This document shows positions 24,455 to 34,400 of a DNA stretch of 38,742 nucleotides, piece after piece (position 1 is the stretch's first letter; each line of letters begins with the position of its first letter). The position numbers were made by a program, and so were the translations under genes. The notes beneath the pieces are model-generated. The model did no database searches, was not told the origin of the DNA, and saw only the letters and a list, made by a program, of their open reading frames with translations. This DNA comes from Verrucomicrobiales bacterium (GTDB taxonomy: Bacteria; Verrucomicrobiota; Verrucomicrobiia; Verrucomicrobiales; DEV007), in the NCBI GenBank assembly GCA_029213025.1, contig JARGOZ010000054.1, forward strand, positions 1-38,742, written 5' to 3'.

Positions 24455-24539
24455 ATAGATACTGCATGGGTGGAAATTCTACGATTCGCGTATCCCCTTT
24501 CCTCTGGATCATTCCCCCGTGGCATGACTTACTGGGAGC

Positions 24540-26993
24540 ATGCGGAATCTTCTCGCCATCATCGTTTCGGGTATCTGGATAAACATCGCTTTAACGGCTG
24601 ATCCCCCCGTTGTTCCCGATGATATTTCACCGAATGCCAAAACGCTGCTGCCGGGGCTGAAACTTACTCTGGTGGTGAAGCACCCGGACATCGTCACGCC
24701 GACGGGAATCGATATCGATGACAAAGGCCGGATCTGGGCAGTGTCCAGCCACACCCACTTCCGCCCCGATCCCTACGACGGCCCGGAACATGACGAAATA
24801 CTGATTTTCGATGCCGACGGCAAAAACCGGCAGGTATTCTATAACAAAACCGAAGCAACTATGGATCTCGAACTGGGCCCGAATGGCTGGGTGTATCTCG
24901 CCGAGCGCGACAGGGTGCTGAGAATCCGGGATTCGGACGGCGATGGCACAGCCGACGTGGAAGAACAGATCGCCACGCTGGAGACGATCGCGGATTACCC
25001 GCACAATGGCCTTTCCGGGATGTCGTGGGATGAAGACGGCTCTCTGATTTTCGCGCTTGGGGAAAATTTCTGGAAAGACTGGACGCTGACCGGCTCCGAC
25101 GGCAAAATCCTGACCGGGACCGGCGAAGGCGGCATTTTCCGCTGTTCACCGGAAGGCAAAGGTCTGCACCGGGTTGCCAAAGGCTTCTGGAATCCCTTCG
25201 GTATTTGTGTGCGCGAGGATGGCGAAATTTTCGCGGCCGAGAATGATCCCGGTTCACGCCCACCCTGCCGCTTGATCCATGTCGTCGAAGGCGGCGATTA
25301 CGGCTACAACCGGCGCTACGGAAATGCTCCGTTTCACCCTTTTGTAGCCTGGAATGGCGAATTGCGCGGCACCCTGCCAATGCTGCATTCCTCAGGTGAA
25401 GCTCCCTGCGGGATTCTGCCACTGGGCGGCGGATTGATCTCGGGATCCTGGAGCGATCACCGGGTCGACTTTTACCCGTTGCACCGGAAAGGCGCTTCAT
25501 TCGAGACGGAAAGAGTTACTTTGGTCACCGGTAGCGAGCATTTCCGACCGACCTGTTTTGCCCGGGGGCCGGACGGTGCGATTTATTTCACCGACTGGGC
25601 TCTTACCTTTTATCACCTGCATAAGCGAGGCAGAATCTGGAAACTCGAAATCGACGAAGACAAAGCCGATTGGCTTAATCCGCTCACCCCGGATCCCGCT
25701 AATGAGGATTCCACACTCGCTGCTGAGCTGCGCCGGGGAAAACCCGGTCTGCCGCACAAAGACCTCCTGAAACTTTGCCGGGACCGGGAGAAACCGTTCC
25801 TCGCGCGGGCTGCTTTGCTGGAATTATCACGACGGGATTTGGGTGATGCGTTGTCCTGGCCGAAAGCTGATGCCCTCTCGGCCATTCTTGCCCGTCAATT
25901 AGCTGAGCCGAAAGACACCGAATTCGCGGCCGAAGCTTTGGCAAACGAAACCCCTGCCATTCAATTCGAGGCTCTGCGCTGGATTGCCAATGAAGATCTG
26001 GCAGGTTTCGAGGTTAAGATCGCTGAAATGCTCACCCGCCCGGATCTGAGCTACGCACTTTTCGAAGCAGCTCTCGCCGCACACAACACCCTGGCCGGAA
26101 AATCCGAAGCCGGCGTGGCCGATGTGAAAATGCTGATGGAGCGGATTCAGGACAGCAATACTCCCGGAAGAATTCGCGCCTTCGCCCTGCGGCTGATGTC
26201 GCCTTCGCACCCGCGATTGAACCCGAAACTACTCAGCGATCTGCTCACCTCGAAAAACCCGGCTTTGCGACTGGAGACCTGCCGCGCTCTAGCTTTCCGC
26301 ACTGATGAAGCGACCCTGCCCATTGTTCTGGAGCAATTGGCGGGCGATAACACGAATGACAACGAAGCCGGTTTTCTCCTGCTACGCCTTGCTGTCGATC
26401 CACAAAAATACCCCGAAGTTCTACAGAAATACGCACAAAAAGGGAATTCCCCGGCCGCAGCCGCAGAAGCCAAACGCGCCCTGCGCGGCTACAGTACCGA
26501 GCCGCAGCCTCCTGTCGATGATACCGATGCCTGGCTCGCAGCCCTCGATAAAGTTACCGGCGAACCGGACCTCGCCTCCGGGGAACGACTGTTTTTCCAT
26601 CCTCTATTGGCCCGCTGCGCAACGTGCCACCGGCACTCGGGCAGAGGCAATATCGTCGGTCCGGATCTTTCCGCTGTCACGAACCGCGATCGCCACTGGC
26701 TGGTTCAATCCATCCTGCAACCGCAAGCGGAGGTGCCGCCCCAGTTCCATCCGCGCTCGGTCGCGATGAAGGACGGCAGCAATTTTGTCGGCTTTCTCCT
26801 GCGCAACGGCGGGCGCAGCGGCAAGGAGTTTTACCGGGATATCACCGGCAGCGAAGTCGGCTTGCTGAAGTCCGAGATCAAGGAAAGAACCGAACTGGAA
26901 ATGTCGCTCATGCCGGTGGGACTGTTAACCGGCCTGACGATGGAGGAGGTTCGCGATCTGATCGCTTTTTTGCGGAGTGGAAACAACCGGTAG
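24540..26993 (+). CDS. membrane-bound-dehydrogenase-domain / HEAT / heme-binding CxxCH protein
   Basis: 817 aa with a short N-terminal signal peptide (cleavage near LTADPP). Residues ~35-390 form a six-bladed beta-propeller of the PVC 'membrane-bound dehydrogenase' N-terminal type (PTGIDIDDKGRIWAV, GFWNPFGICVREDGEIFAAENDPGSRPPCRL, FARGPDGAIYFTDW), probably related to PQQ/sugar-dehydrogenase folds. Residues ~410-660 are HEAT-like helical repeats. The C-terminus is a single-heme cytochrome domain with C693-A-T-C696-H697. This architecture is very common in Planctomycetes and Verrucomicrobia and is thought to oxidise carbohydrate-related compounds in the periplasm; the substrate is unknown. It is divergent from GTPase 2 across the Zur-like boxes. 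Confidence 0.88.
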   Translation: MRNLLAIIVSGIWINIALTADPPVVPDDISPNAKTLLPGLKLTLVVKHPDIVTPTGIDIDDKGRIWAVSSHTHFRPDPYDGPEHDEILIFDADGKNRQVFYNKTEATMDLELGPNGWVYLAERDRVLRIRDSDGDGTADVEEQIATLETIADYPHNGLSGMSWDEDGSLIFALGENFWKDWTLTGSDGKILTGTGEGGIFRCSPEGKGLHRVAKGFWNPFGICVREDGEIFAAENDPGSRPPCRLIHVVEGGDYGYNRRYGNAPFHPFVAWNGELRGTLPMLHSSGEAPCGILPLGGGLISGSWSDHRVDFYPLHRKGASFETERVTLVTGSEHFRPTCFARGPDGAIYFTDWALTFYHLHKRGRIWKLEIDEDKADWLNPLTPDPANEDSTLAAELRRGKPGLPHKDLLKLCRDREKPFLARAALLELSRRDLGDALSWPKADALSAILARQLAEPKDTEFAAEALANETPAIQFEALRWIANEDLAGFEVKIAEMLTRPDLSYALFEAALAAHNTLAGKSEAGVADVKMLMERIQDSNTPGRIRAFALRLMSPSHPRLNPKLLSDLLTSKNPALRLETCRALAFRTDEATLPIVLEQLAGDNTNDNEAGFLLLRLAVDPQKYPEVLQKYAQKGNSPAAAAEAKRALRGYSTEPQPPVDDTDAWLAALDKVTGEPDLASGERLFFHPLLARCATCHRHSGRGNIVGPDLSAVTNRDRHWLVQSILQPQAEVPPQFHPRSVAMKDGSNFVGFLLRNGGRSGKEFYRDITGSEVGLLKSEIKERTELEMSLMPVGLLTGLTMEEVRDLIAFLRSGNNR

Positions 26994-27086
26994 ATTCTTT
27001 TTGCTCCAACCACGGCTCGACATCGATCGACACGGATTTCCACCCGCATGCTTTATCCGTGGTCAAATTCCATTCCAATCCTTCCG

Positions 27087-28220
27087 ATGAACCGACGAAA
27101 ATTCACTACATGCCTCGCTGCGACCGGTTTGTGCCCTACGCCTCTACATTCCGGAACACCTAAGTGGGTCAAACACGGCGAACTTTTCCGCCACACCGGA
27201 AAACCCACCGCTGGCTGGATCCAGAATTTTACCAGCCCGGCCGAGCCGCTGGAGAATGACCGCTGGAGGCTTTGGATCAGTCTTTCGGGTATAGGCGTCG
27301 ACAGAAAAATCGGATTTGCCGAAGGTTCGATCGGCGGGAAATGGGACATCACCTACGCGAATACCGGCCCCGGCCTGATTCTGGAAGGCATGCCGCCAGG
27401 ATGGCACCCCGTTCAACCCGTCCACCTCGTGCTGAAAGACGGAACCCACAGACTGTATTTCTGGGTCCACGGCGACAGCGATGGACACGTGGTCCGCTTC
27501 ATCGCAGCGGACAGCGATGACGGTGTTCGATACCGTGTGGTCAATGCTCTGCAGCCCTGTCTATATCACATCAGCGACCGGGCGGTTGGCGCAGAGGCAC
27601 GGCTCGACATCGATCTGCCGAAGCCGGGGAAAAAGATGAACCTGACAGATGGCGAGTCCCCTGCCCCTGCCCACCTCATTTGTAACGACGCTACCAATGT
27701 CTACCAACTTCCCGACGGCACATTCGAACTGTTCACCGTTGGCCTCATCCCCTCCGGCCGCGATAAGCAACGCGACGGTCTTCGCGGTATGATTCGCGTC
27801 ATCTATCGCTACTCCAGTGCCGACGGGCTATTGTGGAACGGACCGCAGAAGGTCATCATTCCTGACTCAAAAGATCCCGGCGACCTCGAATTTTATTACC
27901 TCTCCGTTACCTATACGGACAAAGGCAGGATCGGAATCCTCGGTCGCTACCGGACCGATGCTCAAACCATCGATATGGAGTGCTGCAATTCCACAGACGG
28001 AGTCAACTGGGAGCGAAACCACCGGAAGCCATGGATTGATCGAGGCGGAGAAAGTGAGCTCGACCGTTTTATGATCTACCCGCCCCATCAATTAATTTTG
28101 CGGGACGGAAAATGGTGGATGTTCTACACCGGAGCCAATTTCAGCCATGATCTGCGGGATTTTAACGGCCAAAAACAGCGCGGAATTTTCGCCGCCACAT
28201 TGGACGCTCTGATTCATTAA
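27087..28220 (+). CDS. Tat-signal beta-propeller protein (GH43/GH32-like glycosidase fold)
   Basis: 377 aa from ATG 27087 (MNRRKFTTCLAATGLCP), which gives a Tat-like signal with Arg-Arg; the frame is open back to 27048. The mature part has repeated blades typical of five-bladed propeller glycosidases and related proteins: HRLYFWVHGDSDGHVVRF, GILGRYRTDAQTIDMECCNSTDGVNW, and RFMIYPPHQLILRDGKWWMFYTGAN. Catalytic acids cannot be assigned with confidence, so activity is unproven. It lies 94 bp downstream of the dehydrogenase-type gene on the same strand and probably acts in the same carbohydrate-related process. A paired GTACCCTG element follows its stop. Confidence 0.65.
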   Translation: MNRRKFTTCLAATGLCPTPLHSGTPKWVKHGELFRHTGKPTAGWIQNFTSPAEPLENDRWRLWISLSGIGVDRKIGFAEGSIGGKWDITYANTGPGLILEGMPPGWHPVQPVHLVLKDGTHRLYFWVHGDSDGHVVRFIAADSDDGVRYRVVNALQPCLYHISDRAVGAEARLDIDLPKPGKKMNLTDGESPAPAHLICNDATNVYQLPDGTFELFTVGLIPSGRDKQRDGLRGMIRVIYRYSSADGLLWNGPQKVIIPDSKDPGDLEFYYLSVTYTDKGRIGILGRYRTDAQTIDMECCNSTDGVNWERNHRKPWIDRGGESELDRFMIYPPHQLILRDGKWWMFYTGANFSHDLRDFNGQKQRGIFAATLDALIH

Positions 28221-28232
28221 CTTTTAAAATTC

Positions 28233-28263
28233 AACAGGGTACAGTCCATAATTGTACCCTGTT
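28233..28263. repeat. paired GTACCCTG element, copy 3 (inverted repeat)
   Basis: AACAGGGTACA and TGTACCCTGTT form a perfect 11-bp inverted repeat with a 9-bp spacer, 12 bp after the propeller gene's stop. The left half reads GACTGTACCCTGT on the minus strand and the right half ATTGTACCCTGT on the plus strand, the same two half-types as copies 1 and 2. No T-run follows. Confidence 0.8.
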
Positions 28264-28498
28264 GGGTCTGGACCGGCAGTAGAAAATCTTCTCAAAAAAG
28301 GACTGCAAATCATCTTCCCCCTTCCGTGGCAAAAATTTTATTTGACCTGAATACCCCTCTATTGAAGGACCTTGCGGCACCTTTTATCGCATTTAAAGCT
28401 GTCAAACACAGAAAAATTGTCATAAAAGCGACGCTCGCAGCAAAAGCAACCAGCTGCTGCGGGCTCGAATACTTTTTTATCTGCACCCTGAATATTTT

Positions 28499-31400
28499 AT
28501 GAAGTTCTGGAAAAAACAAAAGGCATCAACCACTGAAAATCGCGAGTATTTCGCCGAAGCACTTGAGCCGAGGATACTGTATTCAGGTGCCCCTGTCGGA
28601 GAAATGCCGGATGCCCCTGTCCAGGAAGTTTCCGTTTCGAATGACGATGCCGGGGTAAATCGCTTCGCAGGAGCTGAGGAATTTGGTTCGCAGGAGATTC
28701 TCCATTCCCACAACGACTTTGAAGACGACCCGAATTTTCAGGTTATTTTGACCAGTTTCGAAAATTTGTCGGAAGAGGAAATTCAGAATATCACAGATGC
28801 TGCCGTCCAGCGCTGGTCGCAAACCGAACTGACCGACGCACAGCGTGAAACCCTCGAAGCAATCGAGATATCAGTGGTGGATATCGAAGGATTGGCTCTT
28901 GGAACAACGGAGGGAACCCATATCTATCTCGACTGGAACGCCGCCGGCAGTGATTGGTTTATCGATGAAACTCCCTTTGATGATGAAGAGTTTGAGTTTG
29001 CCGTAAGTTCCACCGTTTTCCGCGATACCGACGGGGAAGCCCAATACGGGATGGACCTGCTCTCGGTCATGATGCATGAGATGGGGCACGTACTCGGTTT
29101 GGAGGATGTTTATGCTTCGCAGCAAAACCAGAATCTGATGTTTGGCGGGTTTACCGAAGGTGAACGACGCCTGCCGGTTAGCAATCAGGCTGACGGAGCG
29201 GAGGCGGGCACTATTTTCGGTTCTCATATGGACAGAATGGTGTCGACCAATGTTGACGACGGATCAGCCGGATCGCTACGGGAGACAATCAACGCTGCAG
29301 TTACCGGCGATCGTGTCATTCTCGGATCGGGAACTTTCGTGCTTTCGCAGGGTGATATCGACATAAGCGGAAAAGAAATCACCATCACTGGAGCCGGTAT
29401 CGACCAAACATTTATTGATGCTCAAAATCTGGATCGGATTTTCAACATCACCGGTACGACAAAGGTGACCCTGGAAGACATGACCCTGACGAATGGACAG
29501 ATCGATGAAGGCGATGGCGGTGCGATTCGGATTGTTGGTCCGGCTGAACTGGAGATGTTCCGGGTGAATTTCCTCGATAACGAAGTCCGCGACACGGTGG
29601 ACAACAACACCAATGCCCGCGGAGGAGCGATCTACGCAGTAAATCAGGCCGTGATCACGGGCACGGATGTTGATTTCACCAACAACAAAGCAACACGTGC
29701 CGGTGGAGCCGAAGCGGCTGATGGGGCCGGCTTCTACGCGATAAACGAAACCACGGTAAATTTGACGGGCGGAACTTTCAGCGGAAACGAGGCCCGTGAC
29801 GGAGCAGGTTTTTACGTGACAGCGGGCTCAAAAGTAACTCTGAGTGATGTGCTACTGAATAACAACACGGCTGATATTCGTGGCGGCGCCTTCCGCAACG
29901 CGACTTTCACATCCGAAGTCACACTCATCGATTCAACAGTTTCCAACAATACAGCCACCGAGGAACATGGTGGCGGCTTCTATAACAACGGGATTGTTGT
30001 TCTCGACAATACTGATGTGGAATCGAACCACACGCTCGATTTGAGTGCCACAAACCGGCGGGATGGATATGGTGGTGGATTCTACAACTCCGGAGGAACA
30101 GTGACTCTCCAGAACGGATCCGACATCCTTGGCAACGATGCCTACGGACACGGGGGAGGGTTTGCCAACAATGGTGGTACCATCACCATGAAAGACGGCA
30201 CCATCGACGGGAACTCCACGATATATTTTAACACCACAAGAAGCGGTGGAGGTTTCTCGAACCAGGGAGACGGGATCACGAATCTGGAGAATGTAATTAT
30301 TTCCAACAATTTCACCGGCTCTGACAGCGGAGGCACACGAATCCGGGGCGTAGGAGGCGGCTTCTACAACCTCGACGGTTCCACCGTCAACATCAAAGGA
30401 AACTCTGCCATCACCGGTAACCGCGCTGAGGACGGCGGCGGTTTCTACAGCTCTTCCACCGGAGGAACGGTAAACATTATCGGATCTGATACCAATTCCA
30501 TTGAGATAGAGAATAACAGTGCCCGGGTGCGCGGCGGCGGATTTCGTTCCACCGACTATACATTTGTCAATCTTAGCTATGTCTCGATAACCGGTAACGT
30601 CGCAGAAACAGAACGCGGTGGCGCTTTCTATGTAAACGGCGCAACGGTGGCCGGCGACCACGTCACATTGACTCAAAACGAAACCCTTGGCACCAGCGGA
30701 AGCCGACAGGGTGGCGCCGGCTGGATAAGTTCCTATTCCGCCGTCAGTTTCACGGACAGTGTAATCAAGTCAAACAGCTCATCCAATAATGGCGGCGGAT
30801 TTTATGTAGAGAATTCAACGCTGAATCTGGATCGAACCGAAATCACGGAGAACTACAGCCAAAACTCGGGTGGGGGTTTAATGGTGACCGGCTCGTCCGT
30901 ATTGAACGGCACCGACAGCAGCATCAGCGATAATATTTCCCGCGACCACGGCGGAGGAATGTATATCACCGACGATTCCATTGTTGACCTTGTTCGGACT
31001 CAAATTAATGGCAACCTGGCGGGCTATGAAAGCGATGGAGAGACGCGACGCGAGTCAGGAACCTCCGGTATTGATGGAGGACCCACAGGCTCGGATCTAC
31101 GGGGTGGAGGTTTCCGCGCTCTTGGTCGCGCTCAAGTGACCCTGACCGATTCGACAATAAATGACAATGAGGCCGCCAGTTTCGGGGGCGGATTTGACGC
31201 CGAGAACGAACCGGTAATTACCTTGTTCGGATCGACAATCGCCAACAACGTCAGTAATAACTACGGCGGCGGAATGCGCCTCGCAAGCAACGCCCAGTTC
31301 AATGCTACCAACTCAACCATCAGTGGAAACTATACCGGTTTCGCCCGTGCGAAATATGACGGCAACGTAACAGCCGAATACAACAACCGGGTCGGCGGCG

Positions 31401-34400
31401 CGCTCTGGAGTCAAAGCGGCGGCAACGAAACGAATCTCAACCATGTTACGATAACAAATAACCATTCCACTGCCGGGGGCTCTGGTGGCGGCGGCGGCAT
31501 CTATCGTTCTGCCGGATCAGTTATTATAGAAAACAGTATCATTTTCGGTAATACTGCCGACGCGGATCTGGACGCTTCAGGACAGGACGCATCTGATGTC
31601 CGCGGCAACGCTACCCTTGTGGGCGCGAACATTATCGGAGTGCACAATTCAGGGTCTTTGACCGGCGACCTTCAGGGAAGGATGACGGTCGATCCGGAGT
31701 TGGGCGCTCTGGCTAACAATGGTGGCGCCGCATTATACGATGGCAGCGTAGTCCTGTCTCACTCAATATCCGGCACCAGCGCGGCTGCCGGTGCGGCGAT
31801 TGACTCAAGAGTAGCGACGGATCAAAGAGGCGATGGTCGGCCGGGGACCGCTGCAACTACACAGATTCCAGCCTTTGATTTAACCGGAGCCCAATTGTTG
31901 ACCGACTCCAGAGTGACCTTGACCGGGGAACGGGTGGGAACTGCGGATGGCACTTCTGTTGATTTTGCAGGCGGTGATGCTGATAACGAATATGTATTTA
32001 CGGCCGATATAGTCGCTCCCGGCGAGTTGCAACCGGGCACTCCGACGACCGTGAGAGTCGAGTACGATTTCACGGCAAGTGGTGATGAGGATCCGGTGCT
32101 GTTTCTGTCTGACGGAATTACCACAGTCAACGTTTCCATACAGGACAACAGCGGCGGAGCGGTTTACGCCAATCCGGGCAGCAGCGCACTGATGTTCAAT
32201 AATGCCGGTCCGGTGAACGGGGTCGGCAAACTGACGGCTGATTTCGTCCTCAACGAAAACGGAACCACCATTAATGTTACTCTCGTGACGTCAGCTGGAA
32301 CTTTTACCAATTCGGTGACCGGAAGCCGGGTTCTTAGCACCATGAACGGTCTCTCTCTTGAATATAGAGCAGGGAACGCCGGAGAAACATATCAGATCGA
32401 CAACCTGGCAATCAGCGTAACGCCCGATACTCTGACAGAAAGTGGTGACCTTGGTGCTTTTGAAGCTGACCCGGTAGCTGAGACGCTCATTTTAAATGAA
32501 GTAACCATTCCGGAAAATGCCCTCTCCGGCAACAGCGTTGATCTCTCTGCAGCTGCAACCACCAACGGGGCTGGACCGGTGGAATACACATGGACAATAA
32601 CTGACTCCAACGGAAATCCGGTTCCGGGAAGCTACAGCGGAGAAACTACCAGTTTCACCTACTCGAACGTTACAGGTGAATTAGTGGAATATCTCGATGT
32701 ACAGGTAACAGCCACTGATACTACGACACACCAGACTGTCATTTCAGAAGTGACGCAAGTGCGCATCGTAAATCCCGATATCGATACTTCGGACATGGCG
32801 TTCATAGAGACGATCGTAGTTGATAGCCTGGGAGATGAAACGGACGGAGTCACTACCGTTGGAAACGTCACCCTCCGGGAAGCGATCAATGCAGCCAATG
32901 CCAGCGCCGCAGGCAACGTCAAAATCACATTTGACCCTGCCATCACCAACGCCCAGACTTTACTGACCCAACTCACCTACCGTGAGTTAAACTACGACGC
33001 TCAAAGCGCCGAATTCACTAAAGGAGCTACGCTTTCGGGCGGAGGTACTACCGCCAGGATAGTGGATATTATCGGGGACGGCGGCACCGGTGACAGCACC
33101 GGCCGATTGGTGTTGGAAATTCTAAGCGGGAGTGATTTTTCTAACAATGTTGCCATTACCGATGACTCCGGGGGCAGCGCACTGGCCAATGGATCACTAT
33201 TCCAAAGCTATAACTCCGGTTACGACTACGATATCACAAAGACCAACGGCGCGGTCGTAATTCAAGGCAACGGAGCGGCAAACACCATTATTGACGGTAA
33301 CGGAGTGGACCGTGTTTTCGACATTCGCCCGGGTGCTTCTGTCATTTTCGAAGAGCTGACGATCCAGGGCGGAGAAACAACACTTACCGACGGCAACAGT
33401 GAGCACGGCGGCGGCGTGAAGAATGAAGGCGGGATTGGTATTTTCCACAACGTGGATATCATAAACAACCGGGCTGCTGCCGGCACCAATGCCGGACAGG
33501 GAGGCGGCATCTTTTCCACCAGCAGCGGGCGCAATGTCGGAATGATCTTTATGACCGGCGGATCAATTTCCGGTAACGAAGCGGAAAGTCATGGCGGCGG
33601 CATCTCCTTCAACGGCACCAATGTCGGCGAAGGGTTTCTTTATCTCGATGGAACATCTATAACAAGTAACACGGCTTCTTCGGACGATGCCAACCTGAAT
33701 GACCGACGCGGGGGCGGGATATATATCAGCGATGATGGCAACCGCGTCACCCTCAGCGACGTCACTGTTGAAGACAATATCACCGCAGGATACGACAGAA
33801 GTGATGGCGGCGGAATTGCCGTCAACGGAGCAGATAACATCATCGAAATGTCCGGCGGGTCGATCATCCGAAATCAGTCCGGAGGAACTGTGGAGCGCGA
33901 CTCTGATGGCGGCGGATTTTGGGTCGGAGGAACAAGAAACACTTTCACTCTTCGCGATGTGACCATCGGCGGAGACTTATCCGGCGGAGATGCGACGACT
34001 GGAATCGGAGGAACACGCAACAACGGCAATTTTTCGTCGGATGACGGGGGTGGTTTCTATATCGAAGGGCAGTTCAACACAGTCAATGTAATTGATTCCT
34101 CTATAGTCGGAAATGTATCTACCGATCATGGCGGAGGATTCTACAACGCCTCAATCAACTCAACCCTGAATCTGACACAGACAAAAGCTGACGCGCTGCA
34201 AATCAGAAATAACTACACCAATTCCACCAATGGACATGGAGGAGGATTCTGGAATCAGGGAATCCTCAATATAGAAGGCTCGGCGGCAAACCCGATTGAT
34301 ATCAAATGGAACGAAGCCAGATCCACTACCAACAACCAGGATATCCGCGGCGGAGGATTTTGGAACAGTGACGGGGTAGCCAATCTAACCGATGTCAGGA

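Noticed and set aside
28264..28498. Search for a promoter in front of the giant gene
   Set aside because: Several A/T-rich hexamers exist, but no pair has good spacing, so none is annotated.
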